Origin: Planococcus maritimus | Lineage (GTDB): Bacteria > Bacillota > Bacilli > Bacillales_A > Planococcaceae | Direction: 5' to 3' | NCBI RefSeq assembly: GCF_001687625.2 | Contig: NZ_CP016538.2 | Coordinates: forward strand, 2,634,501 to 2,698,500 | Length of the DNA stretch: 64,000 nt | Position numbers and translations under genes: made by a program | Part shown: piece after piece, positions 1 through 9,225 of the stretch | Layout: each line of letters starts with the position of its first letter | Position numbering within the stretch: the stretch's first letter is position 1 | The notes under the pieces: model-generated | Seen by the model: only the letters and a program-made list of their open reading frames with translations | What the model was told of the DNA's origin: nothing | Databases searched by the model: none

Positions 1-402
1 GCCTTTTTTGCGCCCGTCTTCAGGCGAAAAAATGCCGGCGATCCCGTAGTCTTCCAGTTCACGGATTTCACGCGGCAAGATGACCCCGCCGCCGCCTCCG
101 TAGATGTGGATATGCCCCGCTCCGCGTTCTTGAAGCAAATCATGCATGTATTTGAAATATTCCACGTGGCCGCCCTGGTAAGAAGAAATGGCGATTCCCT
201 GGACATCTTCCTGGATTGCCGCATTGACGACTTCTTCAACTGAACGGTTATGCCCCAAATGGATAACCTCGACGCCGTTTGCCTGTAAAATCCGGCGCAT
301 GATATTGATCGATGCATCGTGCCCATCGAAAAGACTCGATGCCGTCACGAACCGGATGTGGTGCTTCGGCTGATAAGTCGTGTTTTCTTGTATAGTAGCC
401 AA
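1..402 (-). CDS. icmF: Fused isobutyryl-CoA mutase IcmF, N-terminal part (cut by window edge)
   Basis: About 134 residues are visible and the gene runs off the left edge. The segment is a B12-binding domain: the motif [12 protein letters not shown] is the cobalamin-contacting DxHxxG-type region, followed by a Gly-rich IYGGGGGVI strand-loop. IcmF fuses this domain to a MeaB-like GTPase and the mutase domain and interconverts isobutyryl-CoA and butyryl-CoA with adenosylcobalamin. I chose a TTG start because AGGGGG lies about 10 bases upstream and no ATG is in frame nearby. It starts 5 bases after the TetR gene and is probably last in the thiolase operon. A stand-alone methylmalonyl-CoA mutase is less likely because the B12 domain is N-terminal. 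Confidence 0.85.
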   Translation of the reverse strand, partial: MATIQENTTYQPKHHIRFVTASSLFDGHDASINIMRRILQANGVEVIHLGHNRSVEEVVNAAIQEDVQGIAISSYQGGHVEYFKYMHDLLQERGAGHIHIYGGGGGVILPREIRELEDYGIAGIFSPEDGRKKG

Positions 403-407
403 TATGG

Positions 408-1049
408 TCAAGCCCCCTGTATGGTGATTTTTTCCCCTGCCATCCCCTGCAGCAGAAACTTCGTTTGCATATCGATAAATTCCCCAACGGTATAATCATC
501 CAGCGCCCAGCGCCTGAACGCCCACATTTGCCCTTGTACGAACAAATGATGGGAAGCCAGGACGATTTCTTTCGGCGTCAAGGACAATTCCCCTGTGGCC
601 GTACATTTTTCCAGCAGCCGTTCGAACAAAGCCGTCATTTCGAGCTCCTTGTTCAATACATAGCCCAGCGCGTCTTTTGGCAAGGATTTGGATTCCTGGT
701 ACATGACGACAAATTCATCCTGCATGTCATCGATCAATGTATAGTATTGCTCGAGCGCTTTCACCAGCGTCTCAAGCGAGCCTTCCTCCAAATCGAGCCG
801 GTCCAGCCGGGCGTTGACCTCATCGTAAATCGAGTCGCACACGAGATAGAGCACATCTTCTTTTGTGCGGATGTATTCGTACAATGTGCCGATGCTGAAA
901 CCAGCCGCTTTAGCAATTTCTCTTGTCGTCGTCCGGTGAAAGCCCTTTTCTTTAAAAAGCGTGACAGCACCGTGAATCATTTGTTCACGGCGCTTTACAA
1001 TCAGGCTTTCGTCTTTCACGGAGGACTGAATTTCACGCTTTTTCGTCAT
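408..1049 (-). CDS. TetR/AcrR-family regulator of fatty-acid degradation
   Basis: This 213-residue protein has a typical TetR N-terminal DNA-binding domain. The helix-turn-helix is at about residues 41-60 ([20 protein letters not shown]), and the rest is a helical ligand-binding domain. It sits between an acyl-CoA dehydrogenase and icmF, 15 bases after the former, inside an acyl-CoA oxidation operon. A role like FadR of Bacillus, which is released from DNA by long-chain acyl-CoA, is therefore likely. Candidate operators with a 7-4-7 dyad are found at 5511 and 7861. The ribosome binding site GGAGGG precedes the ATG. Ligand and targets are inferred from context, not seen in the sequence. Confidence 0.85.
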   Translation of the reverse strand: MTKKREIQSSVKDESLIVKRREQMIHGAVTLFKEKGFHRTTTREIAKAAGFSIGTLYEYIRTKEDVLYLVCDSIYDEVNARLDRLDLEEGSLETLVKALEQYYTLIDDMQDEFVVMYQESKSLPKDALGYVLNKELEMTALFERLLEKCTATGELSLTPKEIVLASHHLFVQGQMWAFRRWALDDYTVGEFIDMQTKFLLQGMAGEKITIQGA

Positions 1050-1064
1050 GGGCCGACCCTCCGT

Positions 1065-2204
1065 TTATTTAGTGACCATACGGGAAATGACCAAACGCTG
1101 GACTTCCTGTGTGCCTTCGTAAATTTGCGTAATTTTCGCATCGCGCATGAAACGCTCAACCGGATAATCTTTCGTGTAGCCATAGCCACCGAACACTTGA
1201 ACCGCTTCTGTCGTCACTTTCATCGCTGTGTCGCCAGCCATCAATTTCGCCATCGCCGATTCTTTACTATAAGACAATTTGTTCGACTCGAGCCAAGCCG
1301 CCTGGTACGTCAATAGGCGAGATGCTTCGATGCCTGTCGCCATATCCGCAAGCTTGAACGAGATGCCTTGGTTCGCTGCGATCGGTTTGCCGAACTGCTC
1401 GCGCTCTTTTGCGTAATCGACTGCTGCGTCCATTGCGCCTTGCGCGATTCCGACAGCTTGTGCTGCGATGCCGTTACGCCCGCCATCAAGTGTCTGCATG
1501 GCGATTTTAAAGCCTTGTCCCAGTTCGCCGAGAACGTTTTCTTTTGGTACACGACAATTGTCGAAGATGATTTCTGTCGTCGGGCTTGAGCGGATGCCGA
1601 GTTTCTTCTCTTTTTTACCTACCGAGAAGCCTTCGAAATCTTTTTCGACGATGAATGCTGTCGTGCCTTTATGTTTCGAATCTGGGTCTGTCACGGCGAA
1701 AACGACATAAATGTCAGCGATGCCGCCGTTCGTGATGAAGATTTTCGATCCGTTTAGGATGTAATGGTCGCCGTCTTCTTTCGCGCTCGTTTTCATGCTT
1801 CCTGCATCCGATCCTGCAGATGGTTCAGTAAGGCCGTAAGCACCGACTTTTGTGCCTTCAGCCATCGGGCGCAAATATTTCTGCTTTTGCTCTTCTGTGC
1901 CGAATGTGTAGACCGGCCATCCAGCAAGCGAGGTGTGGGCAGACAAGATAACACCGACCGAGCCATCGACGCGTGACAATTCTTCCACCGCGATGCAATA
2001 CGCCAAGTAATCTGAACCGATTCCGCCGTACTCTTCTGGCCACGGAATGCCCGTTAGGCCAAGTTCCGCCATTTGATGGAAAATTTTCATATCAAAGCTT
2101 TCGTCTTCGTCGCGCTGTTCTGCTGTCGGTGCCACTTCGTTTTTCGCGAAGTCGCGAACCATTTTGCGGATCATTTTATGTTCCTCAGAAAGTTGAAAGT
2201 TCAT
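1065..2204 (-). CDS. acdA: Acyl-CoA dehydrogenase (AcdA-like)
   Basis: This full-length 379-residue FAD-dependent acyl-CoA dehydrogenase carries the family signature [10 protein letters not shown] (residues 124-133), the FAD/substrate region FITNGG, and the catalytic glutamate of IYEGT near residue 363. It introduces the trans-2 double bond into an acyl-CoA and passes electrons to an electron-transfer flavoprotein. It lies 17 bases downstream of a second, clearly paralogous dehydrogenase, so the pair probably divides chain length or branched substrates. GGGGGA precedes the start. The gene symbol is assigned by analogy with Bacillus operons and is less sure than the family. Confidence 0.9.
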   Translation of the reverse strand: MNFQLSEEHKMIRKMVRDFAKNEVAPTAEQRDEDESFDMKIFHQMAELGLTGIPWPEEYGGIGSDYLAYCIAVEELSRVDGSVGVILSAHTSLAGWPVYTFGTEEQKQKYLRPMAEGTKVGAYGLTEPSAGSDAGSMKTSAKEDGDHYILNGSKIFITNGGIADIYVVFAVTDPDSKHKGTTAFIVEKDFEGFSVGKKEKKLGIRSSPTTEIIFDNCRVPKENVLGELGQGFKIAMQTLDGGRNGIAAQAVGIAQGAMDAAVDYAKEREQFGKPIAANQGISFKLADMATGIEASRLLTYQAAWLESNKLSYSKESAMAKLMAGDTAMKVTTEAVQVFGGYGYTKDYPVERFMRDAKITQIYEGTQEVQRLVISRMVTK

Positions 2205-2221
2205 TGTATTGTTTCCCCCAA

Positions 2222-3358
2222 TTATTTTAATAGTTGCTTGCTGATAACGATGCGCTGAATTTCACTTGTGCCTTCGTAAATTTCAGTGACTTTAGCGTCG
2301 CGGAATAGGCGCTCGACCGGATAGTCTTTCGTATAGCCGTAGCCGCCGTAAACTTGAATAGCTTCGGTCGTGATATCCATCGCTGCTTTCGAAGCGAACA
2401 GCTTCGCCATCGACGATTCCTTATTGCACTCGATGCCTTTTGCGTACATATCCGCCGCATTATAGACTAACAGTTTGGCTGCTTCGACTTGAGTTGCCAT
2501 ATCGGCAAGCTTGAATCCGATGCCTTGCTGCTGGGCGATTGGTTTGCCGAACTGCTCGCGCTCTTTCGCATAAGCGACCGCGTATTCGTAAGCTGATTCT
2601 GCGATACCTAAAGCTTGTGCTGCGATGCCGATGCGCCCGGCGTTCAAGTTCGCCATGGCGATTGAAAAGCCTTTGCCTTCTTCGCCAAGCAAGTTTTCAG
2701 CTGGCACTTCCATGTTCTCGAACGTTAATTGTACTGTCCGCGAACCATGTAGCCCCATTTTTCGTTCGTCTTTGCCGACCACAAACCCTGGGAAATCTTT
2801 TTCCACGATAAAGGCAGAAATTCCACGAGGGCCAGCTTCAGGATTAGTCGAGGCGAATACGATGTAAGTGTCTGCTTCGCCGCCATTTGTGATATAAACT
2901 TTCGATCCGTTCAAGACGTAATGGCCGTCTTTTTTTACAGCACGCGTTTTCAATGCTGCTGCATCCGAGCCTGCAGAAGGTTCCGTCAAACAGAAAGCGC
3001 CTAAATATTCACCCGTTGCCAGTTTTGGCACGTATTTCGCGATTTGCTGTTCTGTCCCGAAATTGATGATCGGGTTGGTGCCGACCGATGTATGGACCGA
3101 GAGAATGACGCCGATAACGCCACTCGCTTTGGATAGTTCATGTATAGCAGTGATGTACGAAGTGAAATCCATTTCCGAGCCGCCGTATTTTTCAGGTGCG
3201 GTAATGCCCATCAATCCGAGCCCGCCCATCTTTTTCAGGATCTCAGTCGGGAATTCGCCTTCTTCCATGCGTTCGATAAAAGGCATGATTTCTTCTTTGG
3301 CAAAATCGCGCACCATATTGCGCATCATTAATTGTTCATCTGTAAAATGCAGTTCCAT
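2222..3358 (-). CDS. mmgC: Acyl-CoA dehydrogenase (MmgC-like)
   Basis: This full-length 378-residue acyl-CoA dehydrogenase has the motif [10 protein letters not shown], the FAD-binding YITNGG and a catalytic glutamate in IYEGTSE near residue 362. It follows the 3-hydroxybutyryl-CoA dehydrogenase by 18 bases, matching the mmgA-mmgB-mmgC order of Bacillus, where the products oxidise short-chain or methyl-branched acyl-CoAs. AGGAGGAG precedes the ATG. The paralogue immediately downstream shares the same length and layout, so gene duplication within the operon is likely. Exact chain-length preference cannot be read from the sequence. Confidence 0.9.
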   Translation of the reverse strand: MELHFTDEQLMMRNMVRDFAKEEIMPFIERMEEGEFPTEILKKMGGLGLMGITAPEKYGGSEMDFTSYITAIHELSKASGVIGVILSVHTSVGTNPIINFGTEQQIAKYVPKLATGEYLGAFCLTEPSAGSDAAALKTRAVKKDGHYVLNGSKVYITNGGEADTYIVFASTNPEAGPRGISAFIVEKDFPGFVVGKDERKMGLHGSRTVQLTFENMEVPAENLLGEEGKGFSIAMANLNAGRIGIAAQALGIAESAYEYAVAYAKEREQFGKPIAQQQGIGFKLADMATQVEAAKLLVYNAADMYAKGIECNKESSMAKLFASKAAMDITTEAIQVYGGYGYTKDYPVERLFRDAKVTEIYEGTSEIQRIVISKQLLK

Positions 3359-3376
3359 TACGGCTCCTCCTAATTC

Positions 3377-4228
3377 TTAGTTGTATTCGTAGAAACCGCG
3401 TCCGGTCTTTTTGCCGAGCCAGCCGGCTTTTACGTATTGGCGCAAGAGCGGGCTTGGGCGGTATTTGCTGTCGCCAAAACCTTCGTGCAGCACTTCCATG
3501 ATGTAAAGGCATGTATCAAGACCGATAAAGTCTGCGAGTTGCAGCGGCCCCATCGGATGGTTCATGCCGAGCTTCATCACTTCGTCAATCGCTTCTTTCG
3601 TTGCAACACCTTCTTGCAGCGTAAAGATCGCTTCATTGATCATCGGCATTAAAATACGATTTGAAACGAATCCAGGGAAGTCATTGACTTCAACCGGCGT
3701 TTTCGACAGTTTTACCGTCATGTCTTCAACCGCCTGATATACTTCGTCCGTTGTCGCCAAGCCGCGGATGATTTCAACCAGCTTCATGACCGGTACAGGG
3801 TTCATGAAATGCATGCCGATGACTTGTTCCGGGCGGTTCGTCGCTGCTGCGATTTCCGTAATTGGAAGTGAAGAAGTGTTGGATGCAAGAATGGCATGCT
3901 TTGGCGCCACTTCGTCCAATGTTTTGAAGATCGTTGATTTGATTTCCATGTTCTCGACAGCAGCTTCGATAACGATATCGACATCATGCGCATCTTTCAG
4001 ATCCAAAGAAGATTGGATACGGCCGATTACTTGTGCTTTTTCGTCTTCTGTCATGCGGCCTTTTTCGACGTTGCGTGACAAGTTTTTCGAAATGTTCGCG
4101 ATCCCGCGTTCATATGCTTCTTGCTTCATATCGTTGAGTTTTACGTTAAATCCAGCTTGTGCACATACTTGTGCGATACCAGAGCCCATTTGGCCGGCTC
4201 CGATGACCATGACGTTTTGAATAGACAT
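3377..4228 (-). CDS. mmgB: 3-hydroxybutyryl-CoA dehydrogenase
   Basis: This 283-residue protein begins with a Rossmann NAD-binding motif, [10 protein letters not shown], at residues 10-19. It then shows the hydroxyacyl-CoA dehydrogenase signature [15 protein letters not shown] with its catalytic histidine, and a C-terminal helical domain ([16 protein letters not shown]). It oxidises 3-hydroxyacyl-CoA to 3-ketoacyl-CoA, feeding the thiolase encoded 2 bases upstream. AAAGGAGG precedes the start. Length and motifs fit the short-chain stand-alone Hbd/MmgB group rather than the bifunctional FadB or FadN enzymes. Confidence 0.93.
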   Translation of the reverse strand: MSIQNVMVIGAGQMGSGIAQVCAQAGFNVKLNDMKQEAYERGIANISKNLSRNVEKGRMTEDEKAQVIGRIQSSLDLKDAHDVDIVIEAAVENMEIKSTIFKTLDEVAPKHAILASNTSSLPITEIAAATNRPEQVIGMHFMNPVPVMKLVEIIRGLATTDEVYQAVEDMTVKLSKTPVEVNDFPGFVSNRILMPMINEAIFTLQEGVATKEAIDEVMKLGMNHPMGPLQLADFIGLDTCLYIMEVLHEGFGDSKYRPSPLLRQYVKAGWLGKKTGRGFYEYN

Positions 4229-4230
4229 GC

Positions 4231-5424
4231 TTAGTTTTCCTCCTTTGGAACTTGGATCATTACTGCGTCGCCTTGCCCGCCGCCTGAACAGATGGCTGCG
4301 ATTCCAATTCCGCCTCCGCGGCGTTTCAACTCGTAAGCCAGTGTCAGAACAATGCGTGCTCCGCTCGCTCCGATTGGGTGACCAAGTGCAACAGATCCAC
4401 CGTTAACATTGACTTTTTCTTCATCAAGGCCTGCAATTTTCGAGCTTGCCAGCGCTACCGCCGCAAATGCTTCGTTGATTTCAAAAAGATCGATTTCTTC
4501 TAAAGTTTTGCCGGTTTTTTTCAATAATTCGTTGATGACAAGCCCTGGCGTTTCTGGGAATCGGTGCGGTTCGACCGCCACTTCTGTATGTCCTAGAACA
4601 TGAGCCAATACGGATTTCCCGTCTTTCTGTGCACGTTCTTCACTCATCAAGACGAGTGCTGCCGCTCCGTCGTTAATTCCAGGTGCATTCCCTGCCGTAA
4701 TCGTGCCGTCTTTGCCGAATGCCGGACGCAATTTCGCCAGCACTTCAGCCGTTGTGCCATCACGCGGTGCTTCGTCTTGATCGACAGTGATCGGATCGCC
4801 TTTACGCTGCGGCACTTCCATCGCTGTAATTTCTTCGGCGAAATGAGCACGTGCTCCAATTGCGCGTTCATGGGAACGGGCTGCCCATTCGTCTTGTCTT
4901 TCGCGTGTCAGTTCGAAAGTTTCTGCCGTTGAATTGCCGTAGGTGCCCATATGCACTTTGTCCGGGTGGAATGAGCATGACAGGCCATCGTGGACCATTC
5001 CGTCAATTACTTGCGAATCGCCCATGCGAAGTCCGAAGCGTGCTTTTGGCAAATAATAAGGCGCGTTCGACATCGATTCCATGCCGCCTGCAACGATCAA
5101 TTCTTCGTCACCTAAGCGGATAATCTGATCAGCCATCGTGACTGACCGCAAGCCGGATGCACACACTTTATTGATCGTTTCGGATTTCACGTGATAAGGG
5201 ATTCCCGCTTTATGCGCTGCTTGGCGCGAAGGAATTTGCCCTTGCCCTGCCTGCAAAACATTGCCCATGATGACTTCTTGTACATCTTCTGGATTTACTT
5301 GCGCGCGTTGAAGCGCTTCCTTAATAGCCGCTGCTCCAAGGTCGCTAGCTGTAAAAGAGCTAAGTGATCCGCCAAATTTTCCGAATGCTGTGCGTGCCCC
5401 ATCAATGATGACCGTTTTTGCCAT
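4231..5424 (-). CDS. mmgA: Acetyl-CoA C-acetyltransferase (thiolase)
   Basis: The 397-residue thiolase has the nucleophilic cysteine in NKVCASG (Cys88), the catalytic histidine in GHPIGASG (His349) and the second cysteine in CSGGGQG (Cys379). It condenses or cleaves acetyl-CoA and acetoacetyl-CoA and is first in a minus-strand operon with hbd, two acyl-CoA dehydrogenases, the TetR gene and icmF. An in-frame ATG 36 bases upstream exists, but GAGGAGG eight bases before MAKTV makes the start at 5424 preferable. A cre-like site and a FadR-like dyad lie upstream, so both catabolite and acyl-CoA control are plausible. Confidence 0.93.
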   Translation of the reverse strand: MAKTVIIDGARTAFGKFGGSLSSFTASDLGAAAIKEALQRAQVNPEDVQEVIMGNVLQAGQGQIPSRQAAHKAGIPYHVKSETINKVCASGLRSVTMADQIIRLGDEELIVAGGMESMSNAPYYLPKARFGLRMGDSQVIDGMVHDGLSCSFHPDKVHMGTYGNSTAETFELTRERQDEWAARSHERAIGARAHFAEEITAMEVPQRKGDPITVDQDEAPRDGTTAEVLAKLRPAFGKDGTITAGNAPGINDGAAALVLMSEERAQKDGKSVLAHVLGHTEVAVEPHRFPETPGLVINELLKKTGKTLEEIDLFEINEAFAAVALASSKIAGLDEEKVNVNGGSVALGHPIGASGARIVLTLAYELKRRGGGIGIAAICSGGGQGDAVMIQVPKEEN

Positions 5425-5445
5425 TTCATTTTCCTCCTCGTGTTT

Positions 5446-5459
5446 TGGAAACGTTTTCA
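5446..5459. promoter_or_regulatory. Candidate CcpA binding site (cre) of the thiolase operon
   Basis: The 14-base sequence TGGAAACGTTTTCA differs from the cre consensus TGWAANCGNTNWCA at one position. It lies 22 bases upstream of the thiolase start, downstream of the probable promoter, where CcpA binding usually represses. The mmg operon of Bacillus subtilis is known to be glucose-repressed. Binding here is inferred. Confidence 0.55.
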
Positions 5460-5510
5460 TAAGAACTAAAATTTTTTCAGCCCTGATCGGCTGATTTTGC
5501 TTTTCTTGGT

Positions 5511-5528
5511 TGACTGAACGCTCGCTCG
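5511..5528. promoter_or_regulatory. FadR-like operator upstream of the thiolase operon
   Basis: Read on the minus strand, CGAGCGAGCGTTCAGTCA fits the 7-4-7 dyad layout of the Bacillus FadR box (TGAATGA-N4-TCATTCA) imperfectly. It agrees at 14 of 18 positions with the better site at 7861-7878 in front of fadF. It is about 87 bases upstream of the thiolase start. Recognition by the TetR regulator at 408-1049 or another FadR protein is an inference. Confidence 0.45.
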
Positions 5529-5540
5529 ACTTGTTTACAT

Positions 5541-5566
5541 AAGAAAAGGGAGTGTAGCACTCCCTT
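5541..5566 (-). terminator. Rho-independent terminator after fadF
   Basis: On the minus strand a perfect 9-bp stem AAGGGAGTG/CACTCCCTT with a three-base loop is followed by TTTCTT. It lies about 57 bases beyond the fadF stop codon and separates fadF from the thiolase operon, which must therefore have its own promoter. Confidence 0.85.
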
Positions 5567-5622
5567 CCATTCTTTCTCTATGCTATTATTCTACTCAATT
5601 TTCTGTCAGTTGGCAAATCTAT

Positions 5623-7764
5623 TTATTGGACGATTTCCTCAACTGGCGGTGCATCTTTGCCGAGAACGGCCATCTCTAGAAGCTCAGCGACATCGTATGT
5701 GCCGACTTGCTCTTCAACTTCTTTTGCTTTCGTTCCATCTGACAGCATCGTTAAGCAGTACGGGCATCCGGATGAGATCATCGTCGGAGTTACTTCAAGC
5801 GCCTGCTCGGTGCGGGCAACGTTGACGCGGTGTCCGGCGTCTTCTTCCATCCACATAAGTCCACCACCAGCTCCACAGCACATGCCGTCTTGTCGATTGC
5901 GTTTCATCTCGACGAGTTCAACGCCTTCGATTGCTTTGAGGATTTCACGCGGTGCATCGTATACATCGTTGTAGCGGCCGAGGTAGCAGGAATCATGGAA
6001 CGTGATTTTCTCGTTCACTGCATGCTGCGGCGTTAGTTTGCCTTGTTGCACAAGGTCAAAGAGCATTTCCGTATGGTGATAGACTTCTGCTTCAAAGCCG
6101 AAATCCGGGTATTCGTTTTTAAAGATATTGTAAGCATGCGGGTCAATCGTGACAATCTTGCTAACACCCGCTTTTTCAAATTCTTTAATATTGGCAGTTG
6201 CGAGTTCCTGGAATAGGAATTCATTGCCGAGACGGCGCGGTGTATCGCCGGAGTTCTTTTCTTTGTTGCCGAGAATCGCGAATTTGATGCCCGCTTCGTT
6301 CATCAAACGAGCAAACGACAGCGCTATTTTTTGAGAACGGTTGTCGAATGAGCCCATCGAGCCGACCCAGAACAAGTACTCAAATTCTTCTCCAGCTTTG
6401 CTGACTTCTTTGACCGTCGGAATCGAGATATCTGGACGAGCGTCTCTCCAGTTTTCTTTTTCCTTGCGGTTCAAGCCCCATGGATTGCCTTGTTTTTCGA
6501 TGTTGGTCATCGCGCGTTGTGCATCTTTATCCATCTTGCCTTCCGTCATGACAAGATAACGGCGAAGGTCGATGATTTTGTCGACGTGTTCGTTCATGAC
6601 CGGGCATTGGTCTTCACAGTTGCGGCATGTTGTACAAGCCCAAATTTCTTCTTCTGTGATGACATCGCCGATCAAGCTCGGGCTGTATAGTTCATCAATA
6701 GAGATACCTTCAGCACCAGCAGCCATCGCCAATTGGTTTCCTTGTGTATTGTTGAATGCCAACGCTGGCACCCATGGTTTTTTCTGGGTCATGACAGCAC
6801 CCGTGTTCGTCAAATTATCGCGGAGCTTCGTGATCAAATCCATCGGAGACAGCATTTTGCCGGTTCCGGTAGCTGGACACATGTTCGTGCAACGTCCGCA
6901 TTCGACGCATGCGTAGAAATCGATCATTTGGGCTTGCGTAAAATCCGTGATTTTTCCGACACCGAATGTTGGCATCGCATCAGGATCTTCTTCATTTTCT
7001 TCTTCCATGTCTTCAAAATTGATTGGCTTCAAGCGGCCGACATGATCCAAACGGTGGAACCAAGTATTAACTGGCCCGAAGATCAAGTGGGCGTGCTTGG
7101 ATTGCGGGACATAGACCAAGAACGTCAATAGGAACAAGAGATGCGCCCACCACATGACGTAGAAGATGGTGACTGCAGCCGCTTCCGGGAGCCAAGCAAA
7201 TGCTGCGGCGATGACGCTTGCAACTGGCTCTGTCCAAGCACCTTCGTGCCCATGCCAGATCATGCCCATGCCGTTGCCGACAAGAACTGTCACCATCAAA
7301 CCGCCGATGAAAATCAAGACAAGCCCTGATTTCCAGCCGCGCTTTAGGCGAACTAGCTTTTCGATATAACGTCTATAGAATGCCCAGATGACCGCGACCA
7401 AAATGGTCAAGGTCACGAATTCCTGAAACAGCGTAAATGCCGGATACAATGGGCCAAGCGGTAAATGCGAATCTGGTGATAAACCTTTAATGATGAAATC
7501 GATGGCGCTCGCCTGTACGAGCAGGAAGCCATAGAAGAACATCACGTGTATCGCGCCGCTTTTTTTATCTTTCAATAGTTTCTTCTGGCCAAATACGTTG
7601 ACCATTACTTTGCGGACGCGTTCATTGAAGTTTTCTTCAAATTCCACTTTTTTGCCGAGCTTGATATATTCATAGCGCGACTTCAGCAAGTAGATAAACA
7701 AGTAAACAGCGTAAGCGGTTACAAGTATAAATAAAATCCAGTTAGCGATGAGCAAAAACTCCAT
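5623..7764 (-). CDS. fadF: Membrane-bound Fe-S oxidoreductase FadF (heterodisulfide-reductase-like)
   Basis: The 713-residue protein has about five to six N-terminal membrane segments (residues 1-230) resembling a cytochrome-b-type anchor. Two 4Fe-4S ferredoxin motifs follow, CVECGRCTNMCP near residue 285 and CTTCRNCEDQCP near 380. Two CCG-type domains end it (CYLGRYN and MCCGAGGGLMW near 627). This is the organisation of YwjF/FadF of Bacillus, a FadR-regulon member thought to take electrons from acyl-CoA dehydrogenases via ETF to the quinone pool. It is monocistronic here: its own promoter with an operator upstream, a terminator downstream. AAGGGGGA precedes the ATG. Confidence 0.88.
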   Translation of the reverse strand: MEFLLIANWILFILVTAYAVYLFIYLLKSRYEYIKLGKKVEFEENFNERVRKVMVNVFGQKKLLKDKKSGAIHVMFFYGFLLVQASAIDFIIKGLSPDSHLPLGPLYPAFTLFQEFVTLTILVAVIWAFYRRYIEKLVRLKRGWKSGLVLIFIGGLMVTVLVGNGMGMIWHGHEGAWTEPVASVIAAAFAWLPEAAAVTIFYVMWWAHLLFLLTFLVYVPQSKHAHLIFGPVNTWFHRLDHVGRLKPINFEDMEEENEEDPDAMPTFGVGKITDFTQAQMIDFYACVECGRCTNMCPATGTGKMLSPMDLITKLRDNLTNTGAVMTQKKPWVPALAFNNTQGNQLAMAAGAEGISIDELYSPSLIGDVITEEEIWACTTCRNCEDQCPVMNEHVDKIIDLRRYLVMTEGKMDKDAQRAMTNIEKQGNPWGLNRKEKENWRDARPDISIPTVKEVSKAGEEFEYLFWVGSMGSFDNRSQKIALSFARLMNEAGIKFAILGNKEKNSGDTPRRLGNEFLFQELATANIKEFEKAGVSKIVTIDPHAYNIFKNEYPDFGFEAEVYHHTEMLFDLVQQGKLTPQHAVNEKITFHDSCYLGRYNDVYDAPREILKAIEGVELVEMKRNRQDGMCCGAGGGLMWMEEDAGHRVNVARTEQALEVTPTMISSGCPYCLTMLSDGTKAKEVEEQVGTYDVAELLEMAVLGKDAPPVEEIVQ

Positions 7765-7850
7765 CGTGTAGTCCCCCTTGTTGAATGTGTAATCCCCTAT
7801 TCTTATCCAAAGTGTACGTGAACTGCGGCAGAATGTCGATACTATGTTCT

Positions 7851-7879
7851 AGTTTAAAAGTGAATGAGCATTCAGTCAA
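7851..7879 (-). promoter_or_regulatory. Probable sigma-A promoter of fadF
   Basis: On the minus strand TTGACT (7874-7879) is separated by 17 bases from TAAACT (7851-7856). The fadF start is about 87 bases downstream. The spacer is almost filled by the dyad at 7861-7878, as expected for a repressor-blocked promoter. Confidence 0.6.
7861..7878. promoter_or_regulatory. FadR-like operator overlapping the fadF promoter
   Basis: TGAATGAGCATTCAGTCA keeps most positions of the Bacillus FadR consensus TGAATGA-NTAN-TCATTCA and lies between the -35 and -10 boxes of the fadF promoter. In Bacillus subtilis the fadF (ywjF) promoter is a FadR target, so the placement supports the reading. Binding is inferred from sequence and position. 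Confidence 0.65.
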
Positions 7880-8037
7880 TAGAAATCTGCAAGCTTGCTG
7901 AAATATAATTTCCAAATACTGATATTTCATGTACTTGTGTCGTTTCCCTGAAAGTTCGAGTGAATTTAGGCACCTCCTTCGCACTTCTACCTGCCCTCTT
8001 TTTACTAGACAGCACGTCTCGTGATCCGTTTTCCTCC

Positions 8038-8065
8038 ATAAAAAATAGCCGCTTTACCGGCGGCT
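8038..8065 (-). terminator. Terminator of the cobalamin operon
   Basis: On the minus strand AGCCGC/GCGGCT forms a 6-bp stem with a seven-base loop, followed by ATTTTTT. The stop codon of the last gene lies inside the loop, so termination is immediate after the cblS-like gene. Confidence 0.75.
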
Positions 8066-8746
8066 GTCGGGTTCCTCGCTTAATGGTTTAAAATATTTTC
8101 CGAATACGCGCAGCGCTTCTTGCACTTTGGCTGGTTTCACTCCGATTAGCAGGCAAGTGGCCGGTCCGCCTGACGCTTTTTTAGTAATCCATGAGGCAAT
8201 CGGCGTTTTTTGACCGAATAGTTTTTCTGCTTCATGTTCGATTCCCTGGGACCCAACTGGCCAGATGCGTTCAATCAGCTTGCCCTCGAGTGCGGCATGA
8301 ACGATTCGCAAATCGGCGATCCTATCCGTATGTGTCAAGACCGCTTCCCCGGTAAGTGGTTCCCCGTATACGAACCATTGCAGTTCGCGAGCTTCATAGA
8401 GTACATGCACTTTTCGACCGATCATGGTCACCGCTAGCGCCGATTGCAATGTCTCCATATTGCTTTCCGTGCTGCCAGTCACGTGCGGCATTTTCATCCC
8501 CAATTCGGAAAACAATTCCTCAATTCCAGAAATATAGCGCGGCCAGTGCAGTTCCCCGCTGAAATTATGAAGCAGGATCGCAGAGACTTGGCCTCCAGCC
8601 GCCCATTGTTCAGCCAATGCGACGCGCGCGGCAAACTTTGCAGCCACTCGATCCGGCACATTCACTTGATCGAGTGCTTTCTCCCCGATAGCTGCAGCAT
8701 TATCTGTCGTGATGATTAATCCGTCCATAACCATTTCATTGCGCAT
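8054..8746 (-). CDS. cblS: CblS-like alpha-ribazole kinase (AIR-synthase-related)
   Basis: The 230-residue protein resembles the N-terminal half of the PurM/AIR-synthase fold. It shows an early GLIITTDNAAAIGEK stretch, RVALAEQWAAGG, and ILLHNFSGE. Last in a cobalamin salvage operon and overlapping the S-component gene by one base (TAATG), it fits CblS, which phosphorylates alpha-ribazole to alpha-ribazole-5-phosphate in Listeria and Geobacillus, bypassing CobT. No cobT was seen in this window. The family assignment rests on short similarities and on the neighbour gene; a different PurM-like function cannot be excluded. Confidence 0.6.
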   Translation of the reverse strand: MRNEMVMDGLIITTDNAAAIGEKALDQVNVPDRVAAKFAARVALAEQWAAGGQVSAILLHNFSGELHWPRYISGIEELFSELGMKMPHVTGSTESNMETLQSALAVTMIGRKVHVLYEARELQWFVYGEPLTGEAVLTHTDRIADLRIVHAALEGKLIERIWPVGSQGIEHEAEKLFGQKTPIASWITKKASGGPATCLLIGVKPAKVQEALRVFGKYFKPLSEEPDSRR

Positions 8747-9225
8747 TAAACAAATCTCCTCGCAGCTTGTGTGACAAACGGTATAGCTAATCCAGCAATT
8801 GCAGCATTAACGGAAGCGGCCAACAATAAGCCCGGGACAGAGGCATAAAAAAAAGCAGGCGATAACAAAAAGTAAAACGGCACAGCCGCCACCACACCGT
8901 TGCCGACAATAAATGCTGCCCATTTCAACCAGGTCTTGCCGTTTCGATGCAGCGTCGCGAACAGCCAGACAACCGCAAACATCTCCAGCGCGATCAATAG
9001 ATGAAAAGGTCCGAGCGGCATACCGCTAAATAACGCTGACAATACATGGCCTGCCGCGGCGACAAAACCAGCAAGCGGTGCCGCAAGAAATAGCGCTGCA
9101 ACGAGCGCTGGCATCGAATCCAATGCAATCGACGCAATGCCAAGCGGAATCTTTACCATGCCGCCGATAGCAGACAAGCTGATAAAAACCGCGGCCAAAG
9201 CAATCTGCTGCGTCTTCAATGTCAT
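8746..9225 (-). CDS. cblT: ECF-type S component, probable alpha-ribazole transporter CblT
   Basis: This is a 159-residue integral membrane protein with about five hydrophobic segments and the compact, Ala/Gly-rich pattern of energy-coupling-factor substrate-binding subunits. No ATPase or T component is adjacent, so it would use the shared group II ECF module encoded elsewhere. It overlaps pduO by 4 bases (ATGA) and the cblS-like gene by 1 base, so it is translationally coupled. The pairing with cblS points to alpha-ribazole uptake, as shown for CblT in Listeria. Another lower-ligand precursor is possible. Confidence 0.65.
   Translation of the reverse strand: MTLKTQQIALAAVFISLSAIGGMVKIPLGIASIALDSMPALVAALFLAAPLAGFVAAAGHVLSALFSGMPLGPFHLLIALEMFAVVWLFATLHRNGKTWLKWAAFIVGNGVVAAVPFYFLLSPAFFYASVPGLLLAASVNAAIAGLAIPFVTQAARRFV

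Noticed and set aside
465-1316. 283-codon plus-strand open frame opposite the TetR and acyl-CoA dehydrogenase genes
   Set aside because: It is the antisense of two well-supported genes, crosses their boundary, has no ribosome binding site and no recognisable domain.
2222-3358. Second acyl-CoA dehydrogenase as a pseudogene duplicate
   Set aside because: Both copies are full length with intact FAD motifs and catalytic glutamates, so both are probably active.
7742-7984. 80-codon minus-strand open frame upstream of fadF
   Set aside because: It covers the fadF promoter and operator and overlaps the fadF start out of frame.
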